Shown one piece after another: positions 43,157 to 54,624 of a stretch of DNA of 64,000 nucleotides (positions are counted from its first letter, which is position 1; every line of letters begins with the position of its first letter). Source of the stretch: Aquatica leii (taxonomy: Eukaryota; Arthropoda; Insecta; Coleoptera; Lampyridae); the NCBI GenBank assembly GCA_035610365.1, contig CM069438.1, positions 49,410,837 to 49,474,836 of the forward strand. The letters run 5' to 3'. The translations under genes and the position numbers were made by a program. The notes below the pieces were generated by a model. That model ran no database searches and was not told where the DNA came from. It was given only the letters and a program-made list of their open reading frames with translations.

Positions 43157-43460
43157 CAAGGTGGCAGACACGTGAAGGTAACCCAACTTGCTGCGATAAT
43201 ACGAAAAAATTAAATTGCTTCGTAAAATAGAACTGAATTCTTACCACAGCGAAACTTTCATAAGTAACATATCGAAATCGAAATTGGCTTACCCATTAAC
43301 AACGAGGATGGTCTACAATACTTAAAATGTAGATATCATTGGACATAGCGTTAGTTCACATACTATGTTTTTCAACGTTAGAAACGGAAATAAAAATCAG
43401 TAATCTCCCACTCGTAAAATGACATTAACGCCCGGGACAAAATTCTTCATGCTTAGACCA
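43157..43460. repeat. Dispersed repeat (also at about 17,727-17,965)
   Basis: It shares an ordered series of short matches with the segment at 17.7-18.0 kb, including AACCCAACTTGCTGCGATAA and AACGTTAGAAACG-type pieces. It is more diverged than the other repeat pair. The family is unknown. Confidence 0.45.
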
Positions 43461-44460
43461 ATAATTGCAAAATCTCTCAAATATAAAAAACTATTTCTCC
43501 GACAAATATACTTCAAAAAAGCGTTTTACATACTACCAATGCCAGACGTCATGAATATACTATGTTACGTGTCGTTAGCAATAACGGGTCACATTTTTCG
43601 TATTTTATAATTTTTGTAATTGCACTGGTATAAGCGCGCTACTGACAATACGATGTAGCTTTCGTTCCGTTTAATTGAAAGTAATTTTTTTTAATTCGTT
43701 TTTACTTAGTGGCTATTATTGCGTTTTTAACAGTATTGAATAAAACTTTTCTTTTATGTACTTGAATTGAATGAAATGGAATAGTTTTTCTTTGTACTCA
43801 ATTACGTACAAGTAAATGACTAGTAAACGCCATCTTGCTTTTGCTAATTTAAATTTTTTTACAGCTAATTTGGCGTAGGGGACTTTCTCAACACTCTCAG
43901 CTATTCAGAGTGAAGTTATTTTTACTATCATACTTAGTGGACCGATTTAGAGCGGACCCCAGATGTTTGTTCCTTTTGGAGGTTGATCAGTTGTGGTTAT
44001 TTGTCTAGTGTCGTGTGATGTGATTTATTTACTTTAAGCTTTCATTTATTTATATTGTCTTTTTGTAACTATGTTACGTAATTTAATCCTGCATTTTTAT
44101 TATCTACTAAGCCTTAATCAATTTTAATTATGTTATTTTCTATTATTTGTACTACGCCTTCAGCTACTTTTAGTATATTTTAAAATCATATATTAGTTTC
44201 AGTCGATTTTATAGTTTAGCCTTCAGCTATTTGCAAAGTTGTGTATTATTGGTTACGATGACTTGTACCGTTTGAGTACTTTAGTAATTTAAGGCAGTGG
44301 TGCCTAAGATTGAACCACCTACTATGACAAGGAATTAGAGAAAGTCTTTTGTTTTATAATAAGTTAATGATCACTTACCGATATCTCAGCTAGCCGTAGT
44401 AATGTGGTTGTTATCAATATGGCCCCTTGAAACAAAAGGTTTGTAACAGTGGACACGCGT
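43461..44460. other. Unassigned sequence
   Basis: No family was recognised. The segment from about 43,860 to 44,440 is less A+T-rich than its neighbours and might be old LTR or UTR sequence, but I found no paired copy in the window. Confidence 0.3.
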
Positions 44461-44464
44461 ATCT

Positions 44465-44926
44465 TACATTAACTTAATAAAAGAATTCAATAAAAATAAC
44501 AAAACAGAGGTCAAACTATCACAGGGATCTATCGAACAAGTACTAGTAGTAATAAGAATCCATCAAAGCGATAGTTTAAACTTAATCTTGTTCAATCTCT
44601 TTATGGATAAAAAAGTAAGTTCCTGGAAGATGCAGAATGGGACAAAAATCAATACTATGTTATGCTATGCTAACGGCGCAATTTTGTTGGGCAATAATCC
44701 GGACGATCTGCAGCAACTGCTATATTGGTTTTAAACAAAAGCAAATAAACTTAACATGCAGGCATCTGTCAAGAAGGCAGAATTAATGGTCATAGTAAAA
44801 GAACCCGCTAGATATAATGTAAACGACAAAACTCAAATCCAAATAAATGAAGCGTCAAGAGTCTTTATCCATCCAAAAGACTTTATATAGAGGAACAAAT
44901 ATATGTTCGTTGAAAACAAAGTCCGC
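44465..44926 (+). pseudogene. Non-LTR retrotransposon F, RT palm fragment
   Basis: The frame gives KLSQGSIEQVLVVIRIHQSDSLNLILFNLFMDKKV, then GTKINTMLCYANGAILLGNNPDDLQQLLYWF and KANKLNMQASVKKAELMVIVKEP. GDSLSP-LFNLFMD, CYADDAIL and the LN--KTE-M motifs are recognisable; the catalytic YADD reads YANG, so both aspartates are lost. The frame is interrupted at KVR by an inverted-repeat element and continues at 46,249. Confidence 0.85.
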
Positions 44927-46243
44927 AGTAGTATAGTAGTGTCGGTTCTGGCTCACATTTTCCCGCGCTTTTTTAAAAATTTGAATTTCGTGTAAGTTTG
45001 GGAAAGATCGGAGTTTCTTTGTCTGTGTCCGTGTGCGCGCGTAATTTTCAAATTTGAATTTCGTGTAAAATCGGTTTTTAATTTTCCCGCGCTTTTTAGA
45101 AAATTTGAATTTTGTGTAAGTTCGGGCGAGATCGTACTTTGTTCACCTATGTTCGTCTGCGCGCGCAGTTTTTAAATTTGAATTTCGTGTAAGCTTGTAA
45201 TCAGATGAGACCGGGCAAGTTCGAGTTTCAAAAGGGGTAAAGGGGTAGTAACCACTTTTTCCGCGCATTTTTCAAATTTGAATTTCGTGTAAGTTCGGGT
45301 TCGGTTAAGATCGATAGAGATAGGGTTTACATTTTCCTGCGGTTTTTAAAATATTTGATTTTCGTGTAAGTTTGAATGTTTTGAATATGCTCTCTTTAAA
45401 TTTTGTTTATCACACACTACATCTACAAACAGTTTTCCAAACAGCTTTGCAAACCGACCATCTTGCAAACCGCTTTTCAAACCGCTTTTCAAACTGACTA
45501 CCAAACTTTCTTTATCTTCTCTACTATCACCTACTGTCTAATATATTTACTAAGGTATGACAAAGCCTGTAATAGTAAAATAAAAAACGTATCATTAATT
45601 CAAACATTTATAGTTTATTTCAAGTTTCCATTTTTTAAATATTTACATATGTCATACATTATAACTCTATTTTATTTTTGAATAAATTCAATGTTTGTTG
45701 TTTCACCAACAGCTCACGAGATAGATGTTTTTTTCCGAACTAATCAAGCTATTAATTTGGTTTATGTCCTCAATCGAAAACTTGTTAATAAATCTTTGTG
45801 GTAGAGGGACTTTAAAATCTTGGCATTCGACAATCACTTGCTCCCCAAATTTACCATCTATTTTACTAAAATATTTTATTTTATACTGCTCATTTATTAA
45901 TAGACTTCTATCACTTAGATAAGGAACCAAATGATTCCATCTTAATTTACTTCTTAAGTTTATTAAAACGAATAAGATACTAATATTAAATCTTCACTAA
46001 TGTTACCGTTATATACACACAATAGCATCTCCACCATCACTACGAACTTCCTCGACAAACCTACATCCGATCATAACTGAAACGAAACGACTTCTACGAC
46101 GTTTTGCAATTCCCCCAACACCTATGCGATCTATTCGGACTTACCAAATCGATCATACCCGAAACGAAACGATAGCAACAAAACTTCACGATCTCTTACC
46201 GATCTTACCCGAGTGAGCCAGAACCGGCCCTACTATACTACTA
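44927..46243. mobile_element. Unclassified 1.3-kb inverted-repeat element with TCCGC duplication
   Basis: The ends are inverted repeats: AGTAGTATAGTAG-G-CGG then TTCTGGCTCAC at the left, and the complement (GTGAGCCAGAA-CCGG-C-CTACTATACTACT) at the right. TCCGC flanks both sides (44,922-44,926 and 46,244-46,248), and the LINE frame reads through when the insert is removed (KVR-IYETAVR). Inside the left end are six copies of a motif made of CGCG, a T-rich run and AAATTTGAATTTCGTGTAAG (from about 44,964, 45,046, 45,082, 45,162, 45,262 and 45,334). The right end has repeated GAT-ATACCCGAAACGAAACGA-type sequence. No transposase was recognised, so it looks non-autonomous. The 5-bp duplication and these termini do not let me name a superfamily. 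Confidence 0.8.
45703..45930 (-). CDS. Small hypothetical frame inside the inverted-repeat element
   Basis: A 75-codon frame, MVPYLSDRSLLINEQYKIKYFSKIDGKFGEQVIVECQDFKVPLPQRFINKF... It is not antisense to any known coding sequence, and the pattern of a beta-rich stretch followed by the LPQRF-NK-S-EDI-QIN segment looks protein-like. A similar layout exists in small uncharacterised insect proteins as far as I remember, but I cannot name a family. It may be the second exon or remnant of a protein encoded by, or captured by, the element. Its start codon is uncertain. Confidence 0.4.
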   Translation of the reverse strand: MVPYLSDRSLLINEQYKIKYFSKIDGKFGEQVIVECQDFKVPLPQRFINKFSIEDINQINSLISSEKNIYLVSCW

Positions 46244-46248
46244 TCCGC

Positions 46249-46690
46249 ATATATGAAACAGCCGTGAGACTTGTACTCACATATGCAGTGGAAACTCGAG
46301 CAGATACAACAAAAGCGAAGAGCATAATGACAGCAAAAATCAAAACATTAAAAGTTATTAAAGGGGTAAGCATGAAAGACTAGATAAGAAATAAAAATAA
46401 AATTCATGATTCAATTCAATATTGGAGAGACTACGGCTACGGAATGAGAAAAAAATGATGGGCAAAATGGCCTAAAGGTGAAAAGCTTCCTAAAAGATGG
46501 TGCAAAAGATAGACATCTGCTTTCCAAAAAACTGAGGAAGAGGATCTGGACCTACTTAACCACCCCAACTTGCTTGTTAGAAGTTCGCCACAAGAAGGAT
46601 AGGTTTAGTTTAGGAAAATTTATCATAGAATAGAAGGGAAATCTACTCAGACTTATTTAGATAGACTAGATAACTAAAACGTGCTTAGAG
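46249..46690 (+). pseudogene. Non-LTR retrotransposon F, C-terminal part and 3' end
   Basis: The frame continues IYETAVRLVLTYAVETRADTTKAKSIMTAKIKTLKVIKGVSMKD, the Y-T-VRPVLTYG-ETR segment after the RT palm, then a decayed W-K--P-G-KLPKRW--R and KTEEE-LD tail. Typical ends of these ORF2 proteins have RGRP--RW at this place. Stops are present. The element end is near 46,690. Confidence 0.8.
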
Positions 46691-46989
46691 AGCACGCGGT
46701 TCAGCGAGGCCCTTACCTTACGGCTTATCCTCACTTCTAAGGCATAAAACCAAATTGTAAGGAAAAGGGAAGGCAGTAAAGGAGGCAGAATTAGTTAAGA
46801 AAGACGAAAAATAAACTGAAACATTTTATTCAGCTAAAAATAATAAATTAAAGTGACTCTTAATTAAATACATGCAGTTAATAATTTAGAAACTAAATAC
46901 CTACTTGGTCACCGCCTACATGTAAGAAGTAAAACTAAAACCATTTATATTTGCGTTAGCAAACTAAAACTACTGTAAGCTTTGGTATC

Positions 46990-49226
46990 TTTTTGCAAAT
47001 GGTCTATAACAGTTTACATCAGCACCAGTCTAAGGATGGCTTGAAGGAAATTGGGATAGGGGTTGATAGAGGCTAGTAGGGCACGACAGTCATCATTGAA
47101 TTTGTGACAAGCAAGAATCCAATGCGCCGGAATGTTAGAAACGCTGCACAACGGTCATCATCATCGTGTGAGGAAATTATCTGGACGGACTTTCGTCCGT
47201 GGACGTGGCATATTCTAACCCAGGTGAAGATACCCGGGATGAGAGAGTAGGCGTTACGCTTTTTATAGAAAGTGTCTTACAATGGCTGCCATTCACCCAA
47301 GATTAAAACCTTAAGGTGACGCTTGGGCGCTGAAAATAACGGAAAATTAATGGTCAAAAAGAGATATAGAGGGGGATGTTTGGATATAACAGAGAGGGTA
47401 TCTACAGAATCGATACGATAAGCCCCGAGGTTAGTTGTAAGGAATAAGGTTTGGAGCAAAACCAATTTCCTGACTACGTTAAAATCTAGGATACGAAATG
47501 TGTAGGCCATAACTTAGCTTGGGAATGACTGCAATGTCGAAAATATTCGCAAGATGTTTTTTGTAAACGTTTGATTTTAAGCGTGAGTATTTATAGAACA
47601 AGGATCTCGTCTTAGCGTGGAGTCAAAAACCATGTACTTAGCCTTGTCTGCAGAAATACTTAGTTTCTTACTGGAATCAGCGCTAGGCACGAGTTAGGTT
47701 TTGACTTAAAGCCTCGTCAGGAATTTGTTGACATTGTGACGGTAATGTTGTCCACATAAGCGAAAATGTCGCAGTTTGCTGATAAGTCTTTGTCTGGGAG
47801 ATCGTTAACAACTAGATTCCACAAGGTCAGACCAAAACCGAGTCTTGTGAACAGCCCTTCGTAAGTCGTTTGGTAAAAACTGAACGTGAAACGTTCGTAA
47901 GATATGTTATAACAATTTTATCGGACAATACAAGGTTGGGCTGGCGAGATCCTTCTTTCCGAGGTTTTCCAGCTGGTAGAAAAATAACCACAATTTATGC
48001 AAGAGTTGAATAGGTCAACGATCGTAGATTAAAGAGAATCTAGAACAACCGTTTGCAAAACATTACAGTGAATTCCGTTAAATCCAGGAGTTTTGTTATT
48101 AGGAATTTTGCTAGCCACCGCGGCCAAATCGTCGGTGGTGACCGCCCAGTCCTGTCGGGAATTACTTAGCAATAGAGTTCTGGATTCTGTTTGGGAATGA
48201 TAGGCGTTGTCCGTCGATGGATCGTCGTCTGGAAATAATGTGGATACTATTACTTTGTTAATGTCTTGTTCTGAGATAGCGTATCTGTCGTCGTCTTTAA
48301 CATTGGAACCTCTCTAACTTAGGACTCCACCACGGTACACCAGCTCTGGATCTTAGGCGTATGCTATTCAAGCTATGTTCATCCTGGTCAACTTAACAAT
48401 GAAGGCGTCCACAGATTTGGAATCGTGGCACGAAGCACCACGTAGAAGATAAAAAGAAATTGATTTTGCCATAGCATTATTCAGGCAAACGGGATCTATA
48501 CGTTGAAATCGAGAAGTCTCTTAGGCATCGGTGCGAGGTTAGGGGCATTGGCGGTTAACTGAAACCGTATCAGCCGGTGTTCTTCAGTAATGACTTGCCA
48601 GTGTATTATTTTCCTGGCTAAACAAACAGACGTTAATGTAACATCTACATATATTTGTTGAACCCAAATGACTAGTAAAATTGAAAGAAGTGAAAGGTTG
48701 ATGAGTTTTGTTGACAACACAGAGATCACGTTCACCCACAAGGTTCCCTACACTACTGTAGTAAGACGCAAAATATCGGATTCAAAGGATTCTTTTATGC
48801 TGTCTTGCAAGGTATTGTGAAAGATATCTTTGTCGTCTTTACGACGGCGTTTGGAAGGATGGGAGGTGAGTGGAGGGGATATTGAAGCCACATGTTATGA
48901 TAATTAGAGTGTCTCTTAATTCATCAAACATTTTGTCTAAGTTTCGGAAATGAATAGGGACATCCTCACTCAGCGACCATTAAACACCACGGAAGTCTTT
49001 ACATAGTTACTGCATTGCAGTTATTTGTTAGATGGCTGAGTGTCACTATTCCGACGGGATTCAAACTATTGATAACAATAGCCGAGTAGTACCGCATAGA
49101 AGACGATGCGAAAATCTGGTTAAAAGGTACGACTGCACCAGCAAGCTTGTACCTTGAACCTGAACTAAACACGTATGGTTCTTGAGTCAATAGTCCGTTT
49201 ATGTTGTTGTCAGAAAAGAAACTCAT
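46990..49226 (-). pseudogene. Non-LTR retrotransposon G, ORF2 remnant
   Basis: On the minus strand, 48,999-49,226 gives INGLLTQEPYVFSSGSRYKLAGAVVPF and YYSAIVINSLNPVGIVTLSHLTNNC, the -QEPY------G and R-AIVI segments of an APE-type endonuclease of the R1/I group. RT pieces follow between about 48,150 and 47,700: LAAVASKIPNNKTPGFNGIHCNVLQ, and further on IFAYVDNITVTM, where YADD is altered to YVDN. Further decayed pieces run towards about 46,990. There are many stops. Clade assignment beyond R1/I/Loa-like is not possible from these pieces. Confidence 0.8.
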
Positions 49227-49239
49227 AGCTTCGAAAGTT

Positions 49240-49995
49240 AGTAAAGTATCCTCACAGTTTATAATCGGTGTTGGATATTTTGGCGTCGAACCTTTTCAAG
49301 TACGCAAGGCAGGTGTTCGAGATTGCCTTGTGTTTGACGATGTCTCTTACATGGCCAAAGCAAACGCAGTTAGCGCATATAGGGTCTCAATCCGATTTGG
49401 GGCATTTCAGTACAGTGGCCGCACTGTAAGTCGCTTTTAGTCGGAGGAAAATTAGTCTTATTTCTGACAATTGAAACAGCGTGTTACTAGGATATGATCA
49501 TTGACTCTGCACGCATTCAAATACACACGACGCAATGCCAAAAGATATCGTCGAACTTTCGGATGGACCTCAAGGATCCAATAGCAACTTGCTTTGTCTT
49601 TAGTATCAAAACGGAACTAAACTTTAAAGTGTTTATTGGAACTGAGTTTTTATCTGTCTTGGTTGCTCGATCTAGTCTAGAGCCGTAGCTTTGAGGATCT
49701 AAAACCTTCATGAGAGTCGTTTTTGTCTCGTCTGCGGTCTTTAAAGAAGAATCAGGATTGGGGATATTAACGACAGTCCAGCTAGAAACAGGAGCTATTG
49801 ATTTACCTAAACTTTTTCAACAAGTTTGGTTTTTGCCGTTTGGGCATAGGGCAATTGGGCAGGATTGCAGCAACAACGGTTGTGGAAAGCTTTTCAGTAA
49901 CAAATTGCAAGGATGTTTGGTTCCTAGCAAGAACGTTGGCAAAGTCAACAGTTTATTGCGTCCCGCGACGGGATATAATGTATTTTTTTAAAATT
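49240..49995 (-). pseudogene. Non-LTR retrotransposon G, ORF1 remnant with zinc-knuckle region
   Basis: On the minus strand VPINTLKFSSVLILKTK (about 49,615) corresponds to the P-NT--V-F segment common in ORF1 of I/R1/Jockey-type elements. It is followed in other frames by QCGHC near 49,420 and CPKSDRDPICANCVCFGHVRDIVKHKAISNTC at about 49,310-49,405, a decayed CCHC zinc-knuckle series. It lies directly upstream of the ORF2 endonuclease. The region 49,700-49,995 is too decayed for motifs. Confidence 0.65.
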
Positions 49996-50029
49996 TCTTG
50001 TTTTGACTTGGTATGAGTATTGTATTTTC

Positions 50030-51446
50030 GGTACCTGCTATTTTAACCAGAATTTTTTTCTACGTCTTCTGGACAAAGATTTCCAACTCGGCGCTATTGA
50101 GTTATTTTGGCCTAATTACTTACATATATGCTGGATTTTTTACAGTTGTCACGGCCTTCCATTTCTCAACCTCAATCTCTATTCTTTTTTGTTGTTCCAT
50201 TCTTCATCTCCAATGGTTTTTTCCCATTGTTTTATCCACTTCGTCTTTTCATGATCTCTTTGGTCTTCCTCTTTGCCTCTACCTATGGGACTTCAGTCCG
50301 TCACTCTATTTATTCATCTACTATTGCTACATCGTCTAACGTGTCCGTATCATTGGAGTCTTTTTTCTTCTATGTAGTTCAGCATATCTGTCTGCACATT
50401 CATTCTATATCTAATTTCATCATTGCTTATTTTATCCAATCTCGTAACTCCACAGCACCTTCTCCAATATTCCATTTCCACTGATATTATTGTACTTCGA
50501 GTTCTTTTATTTATGGTCCAATTCTCTCCTCCGTATGTCATAATGCTTTATATTATGGTATTGTTAACCTGGATCTTTGTATTTCTTGTAATGTCCTTAT
50601 CCCATATGATTGAGTGGAGTTGTCTTGTACATTTTTTTATCTCTTCTTCCGTCCTAATATGTTTTGTTATAGTGTATTCTAGGTATTTAAACTTTTCTAC
50701 TTCTTTTATTTTGGTGTTTTCACTATAATGTCTCCTGTTTCTTGTGATGTTACCAGGTATTCGGTTTTCGTAAATTTTATTTCTGGTCTTGCTGTTGTAT
50801 ATTGTTCTTTTAACTTACGCAACATAAAACCGAGATCCTCTTTATCTTGAGCGATTACCACTAGATTTTCTGCGAAACTAAGTGTGTGTAAGTGTTCATT
50901 TCTAACTGGCGAGCCCATTCCTTCGCATTTTCTTTCCAGTTTATTAAGTTGTGCTCAAGGTATATTTTAAAAGGTGTCAGTAAAGTGGAAGAGCCTTGTA
51001 TCAATCCTTTAGTGGTTTTAAAGTAGTTTGTCATTTTCGATCCAACTGTCACTGCTACTTTGTTGTTTCTATATAGGTTTTTCCACTACCTCTATCAGAT
51101 TGTGTGGTACTCCGATTTCTGTCATGGCTTTTCAGAGTTTGTTTTTTGGTACCGTGTCATACGCTGTTTTTAAATCAATGAAAGCGAGATGTATTGTTAT
51201 ATTTTTGGTCGTTTTCTTTTCTATAAGTTGCTGTAGCGTGTATATGTGATCTATGATCGATCTTGCGACTGTGAAACCCGCTTGTTCTTCCCCAATTCTT
51301 CCTTCTATAGTTGCTTCTAGGTTATTCGTTATTACCCTTCCATAGTCTCTTCTCATTATCGCCATTACGCCTATTCCTCTGCAATTTTCGCATTTCTTTC
51401 TGTCACATAATTGAGGAAAACTTACAAACCAAATTTGCAATTTCAA
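50030..51446 (-). pseudogene. Non-LTR retrotransposon H, RT and C-terminal part
   Basis: On the minus strand: NCRGIGVMAIMRRDYGRVITNNLEATIEG, RIGEEQAGFTVARSIIDHIYTLQQLIEK and IHLAFIDLKTAYDTVPK at 51,132-51,446, with the motif A aspartate (FIDLKTAYD). Then come TKGLIQGSSTLLTPFKIYLE and LHTLSFAENLVVIAQDKEDL at 50,706-51,052, in which FADD has become FAEN. The C-terminal MTYGGENWTINKRTRSTI, VEMEYWRRCCGVTRLDKI (50,350-50,541) is the Y--E-W-----  segment of the thumb/connection. Frame breaks are few. No endonuclease precedes it; it starts at the RT fingers and so is truncated at its 5' end, abutting retrotransposon I. Confidence 0.88.
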
Positions 51447-51468
51447 AGTTTAGTAGAAAGAAGAATTA

Positions 51469-52065
51469 ATGAACGCCAATTGTAAAGTTAGAGGACGTTC
51501 ACATAGTACAGGTAATCTAGAAAATTATTTGAAAAGAAAACGTAAAGACAATCTGGAAGAAAAATCGGCGATCAAAACTAGCAAGAAAACATCAAGGTCA
51601 CCTCAACGCGTTTACGCACAAAACAAAGGAAACAAAAACGAGAACAAAATGAATGAGCTAAAACAATTAATGGAAAGTATTAGTAACAATATTAAAGACA
51701 TTAGAAAAGAAAACACGCAAACTAAACATGAGCTAGTCGACATCAACAGACAACTAAAACAACAATTAAAAAAGCAAGCCACAGAAATCAAAGAATTAAG
51801 AGAAGAAATAAAATCCACAAAAGAAGAGTGGAAAATAAGAAAAGATAAGAATCCGCGGAGGACAGAAAAACTAGAAACAAAAATAGAACAGTTAGAGAAT
51901 GAACTACAAATAAACAAAAGAGAAAAAAGAAGAAACAACGTAATAGTACCAGGGCTGATAAGAGGGGACGGAAAGAAATTTACAAATAAAGGAAATGGTG
52001 ATACAAATCCTCAAAGAAAAATTAGATTAAAGAGACCTATAAAACTGGGAAAAATAGATGCGTAG
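51469..52065 (+). pseudogene. Non-LTR retrotransposon I, ORF1 (coiled coil)
   Basis: A 198-codon open frame: a basic N-terminus (KRKRKDNLEEKSAIKTSKKT), then a long coiled coil (residues about 60-160, MNELKQLMESISNNIKDIRKE, QLKKQATEIKELREEIKSTKEEW, LETKIEQLENELQINKREKRR) and RNNVIVPGL. NNVIVxGL is the start of the RRM-like domain, which then frameshifts near 51,970 and continues brokenly to about 52,220 (WNEKIEILKNKYKLKEHKIYTDSDLT can be read across frames). ORF1 protein binds and packages element RNA. It is the best preserved ORF1 of the window. Confidence 0.82.
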
Positions 52066-52424
52066 TCAAATAGGAAGATTGGAACGAGAAAATAGAGATA
52101 CTTAAAAATAAATATAAGCTAAAAGAACACAAGATTTACACCGATAGTGATCTTACTTATTCAGAAATAGAAGTGCAACGGAAACTAAGGCGCAGAAGAA
52201 AGAGAAAAAGGATCGCTCCTTAAAATAACTCACCAAAAAATTTTTATTTATCAAGATGAATATATATAGAGCAAAAAAGAAAACCGATTAATATGTAATA
52301 GAACAACACCAAAAAACTAAATAATATTATGGAGGAATTAGGGACGACGCGGCGAGAAAGGTCAACGAGTATTGGATACAAACAAAAACGAAAACAAAAA
52401 GCCAAAATCGACGAAAAGAAGGAT

Positions 52425-54398
52425 ACAATTTGGAAACTAGCAACATGAAATATAAGAGGATTAAATGGCAAAGAACTAGAACTAGAACTTACACAAACAA
52501 AACTAAAAATAATTGCAATAACAGAAACAAAGAAAAAAGGGAGGGCATAATAAAAACAAACGGGGGACACATCCTTTTATACAGTGGAGTATTACAAGAG
52601 GAGAGAGCTAAAGGAGGTGTTGCATGCCTGATACATAAAGACTGGGAAACATAATTGAGAAAATAGAAATGTATCTCAGAAAGGATTTTAACAGTTGAGA
52701 TGCAAATAGATTTGGAAATACTAATAGCGGCATATGGACCAAACGAAGATGAAATACATGAAAAAAAGGATCAATTTTGACAACAACTCACAGAAGAAAG
52801 TAAATGTGTAAAATAATAGCAGGGGATTTAAATGGCAGTGTAGGGAAAAAACAAACAAAACAGAAGAAAAAAAGAGTGGGAAAGGTACCTACAAACGAAG
52901 ACGGAAGAATCTTACAATATATAGAAACAACATAGAACAATAACAAAAAATTTAGTAATAACGGAGAAAAAAAAGAGTTGGGAAAATTTTGGCAGGAAAA
53001 TGGAAAGCAATAAAAACAACCAAAAACTGTTTTATAAAATGATAAGAAACCTAAAAGAAAAGCAACACACCCTAATACAAATCAGAAGCAAAGACGGGGA
53101 AATATTGAAGAACAGCAATGAAGTTATGAAAAGATGGAAACAATATTTCCAAGAGCTGCTAACCGGACAAGAAGTGTTACAACACAACACCGAGAACACG
53201 GAACCAAACGAAATACTAATGGAACCGATGGAAACGAACAACATAACGGAAGAAGAAGTACTGGAAGCAATAAAAAAGATTAAAAATGGTAAATCGGCAG
53301 GACACGATGAAGTTCATAAAAAACATCGGGAAAACTGGAGACTTAATGTTGGTGCAGATAATTAATATAGCCTGGCAAGAAAAGAAAATCTGGGAAAGTT
53401 TGAAAAGAAGAGGGATTGGCGAAAATCTTATAAATGCGATTAAAAGTATATACAGTGATAATTCAAACTATGTAAGGACAATGAATAATTGTTCAGACGC
53501 ATTTAGTACAAAAGATGGCTTATAGCAAGGAGCAGTTCTCAGTCATCTTCTATTCAACGTAGTTATGGACGATATTATAAAAGAAAATCATAAAAAAGTA
53601 AAAAAATTCCACCTCGGCTATAAAAACTTAACACCGACAGTAATGTCGGAATGCGTCTTCGCAGACGACATAGTTTTGTTAGCATCTAGTGTAAGGAAAT
53701 TGCAACATAACATGGACACGTGGGCACAAACACTTAGTAGATACAGTATGAAAATTAACGTCAAAAAAACCAAAATAATGGTATTATCCAGAACACAAGA
53801 AACGGTAGAAATAAAAATCTAAAACGAAGAAATACAAAAAGTAGACAATTTCAAGTACCTTGGTGTCAATATAAATGCAAGTGGCAAAGAAGAAAGTGAA
53901 ATAAATAAAAGAATACAGAGTGCGGCAAAAGTATACCATCTGTTAAACAAAAAATTTTTAAGTAATAAAAACATATCCAACAGAACAAAAATAACTGCGT
54001 ATAAAATCACGGTCCTTCCAATCTTAACGTTCGCGTGCGAGTCATGGATGCTGTCAGGAAGACTAGCATCCAAACTTCAGGCTATAGAAATGAAATTCTT
54101 AAGAAAAGTCAAGGGAGTAACGAAACTTGACAGAATCAGAAATACCATTATCAAAGAAGAACTTCAAATACCACCATTACAGACGACAATTGAAGTAAAG
54201 CAACTAAAATGGTTTGGTCATCTAACAAGAATGAGCGAAATCAGACAAGTTAAACTAATATGGAAAACAAAGACAAAAATCTCCAGGAAAAGGGGAAGAC
54301 CCCAAAAAACATGGAATGGAACAATAGACAAAATACTTGAAAATCGATCAATAACTTGGATAGAAGCCAAATATTTAGCACAAAATAGAAGAGAATGA
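52425..54398 (+). pseudogene. Non-LTR retrotransposon I, ORF2 (endonuclease, partial RT, C-terminus)
   Basis: Endonuclease: LATxNIRGLNGKELELELTQTKLKIIAITETKKKG near 52,440-52,540, with the catalytic-glutamate segment, then GGHILLYSGV and KGGVACLIHKDWE, and decayed GDLNG-VG near 52,820. RT fingers: 53,000-53,365 with ITEEEVLEAIKKIKNGKSAGHD. At about 53,395 IINIAWQEKKI jumps to WESLKRRGIGENLINAIKSIY, so the segment with motif A (the AFDxV aspartate) is deleted. QGAVLSHLLFNVVMDDI follows, then SECVFADDIVLLASS (53,645-53,690) with an intact FADD. The C-terminus to 54,398 is open: FKYLGV-I, FACESWML, LKWFGHLTRM and KRGRPQKTWN, ending QNRRE. About five disruptions in all. Confidence 0.92.
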
Positions 54399-54535
54399 GC
54401 GCAATTTTTTAGTTAATTTAATTTTAAATACTTTAAATATATTATATTATGTAAAGTTTCTAAGTTAACTTCAATTAACCCTTACATCTCAAGGTAAAAA
54501 GGGATACAATAATATATATGTATATATTTTATTAG
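54399..54535 (+). other. 3' UTR of retrotransposon I with a short TA-rich end
   Basis: A+T-rich non-coding tail after the ORF2 stop, ending in CAATAATATATATGTATATA. The next recognised sequence, on the other strand, starts at about 54,540. Confidence 0.5.
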
Positions 54536-54539
54536 TTTG

Positions 54540-54624
54540 GGGCCAATTTCTCCAGGTCATGGTTATTTATTATTTTTGATTGTTCTTGATGCTTTGTGCA
54601 TGTCTTCTTCTGTGATGTCTATTA
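54540..54624 (-). pseudogene. Non-LTR retrotransposon J, RT fragment left of the Tigger insertion
   Basis: On the minus strand the frame reads IDITEEDMHKASRTIKNNK, a stop, then P-PGEIGP, the start of the RT fingers (usual: ITEEE--KALK-IKNGKAPGPDEI). It is directly joined to the Tigger left end at 54,625, and the remainder of the element lies on the other side from 56,826. The RT is truncated at 54,540. Confidence 0.75.

Noticed and set aside
45425..45505. Microsatellite or coding repeat (CTTTTCAAACCG-like units)
   Set aside because: Only a few imperfect units within the inverted-repeat element; too short and irregular for a separate feature.
50003..50728. Overlapping plus-strand hydrophobic frames of up to 118 codons
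   Set aside because: Antisense of retrotransposon H, whose RT motifs are clear on the minus strand.
51612..52570. Minus-strand frames of 108 codons, Ser/Phe-rich
   Set aside because: Antisense of the coiled-coil ORF1 and the endonuclease region of retrotransposon I.
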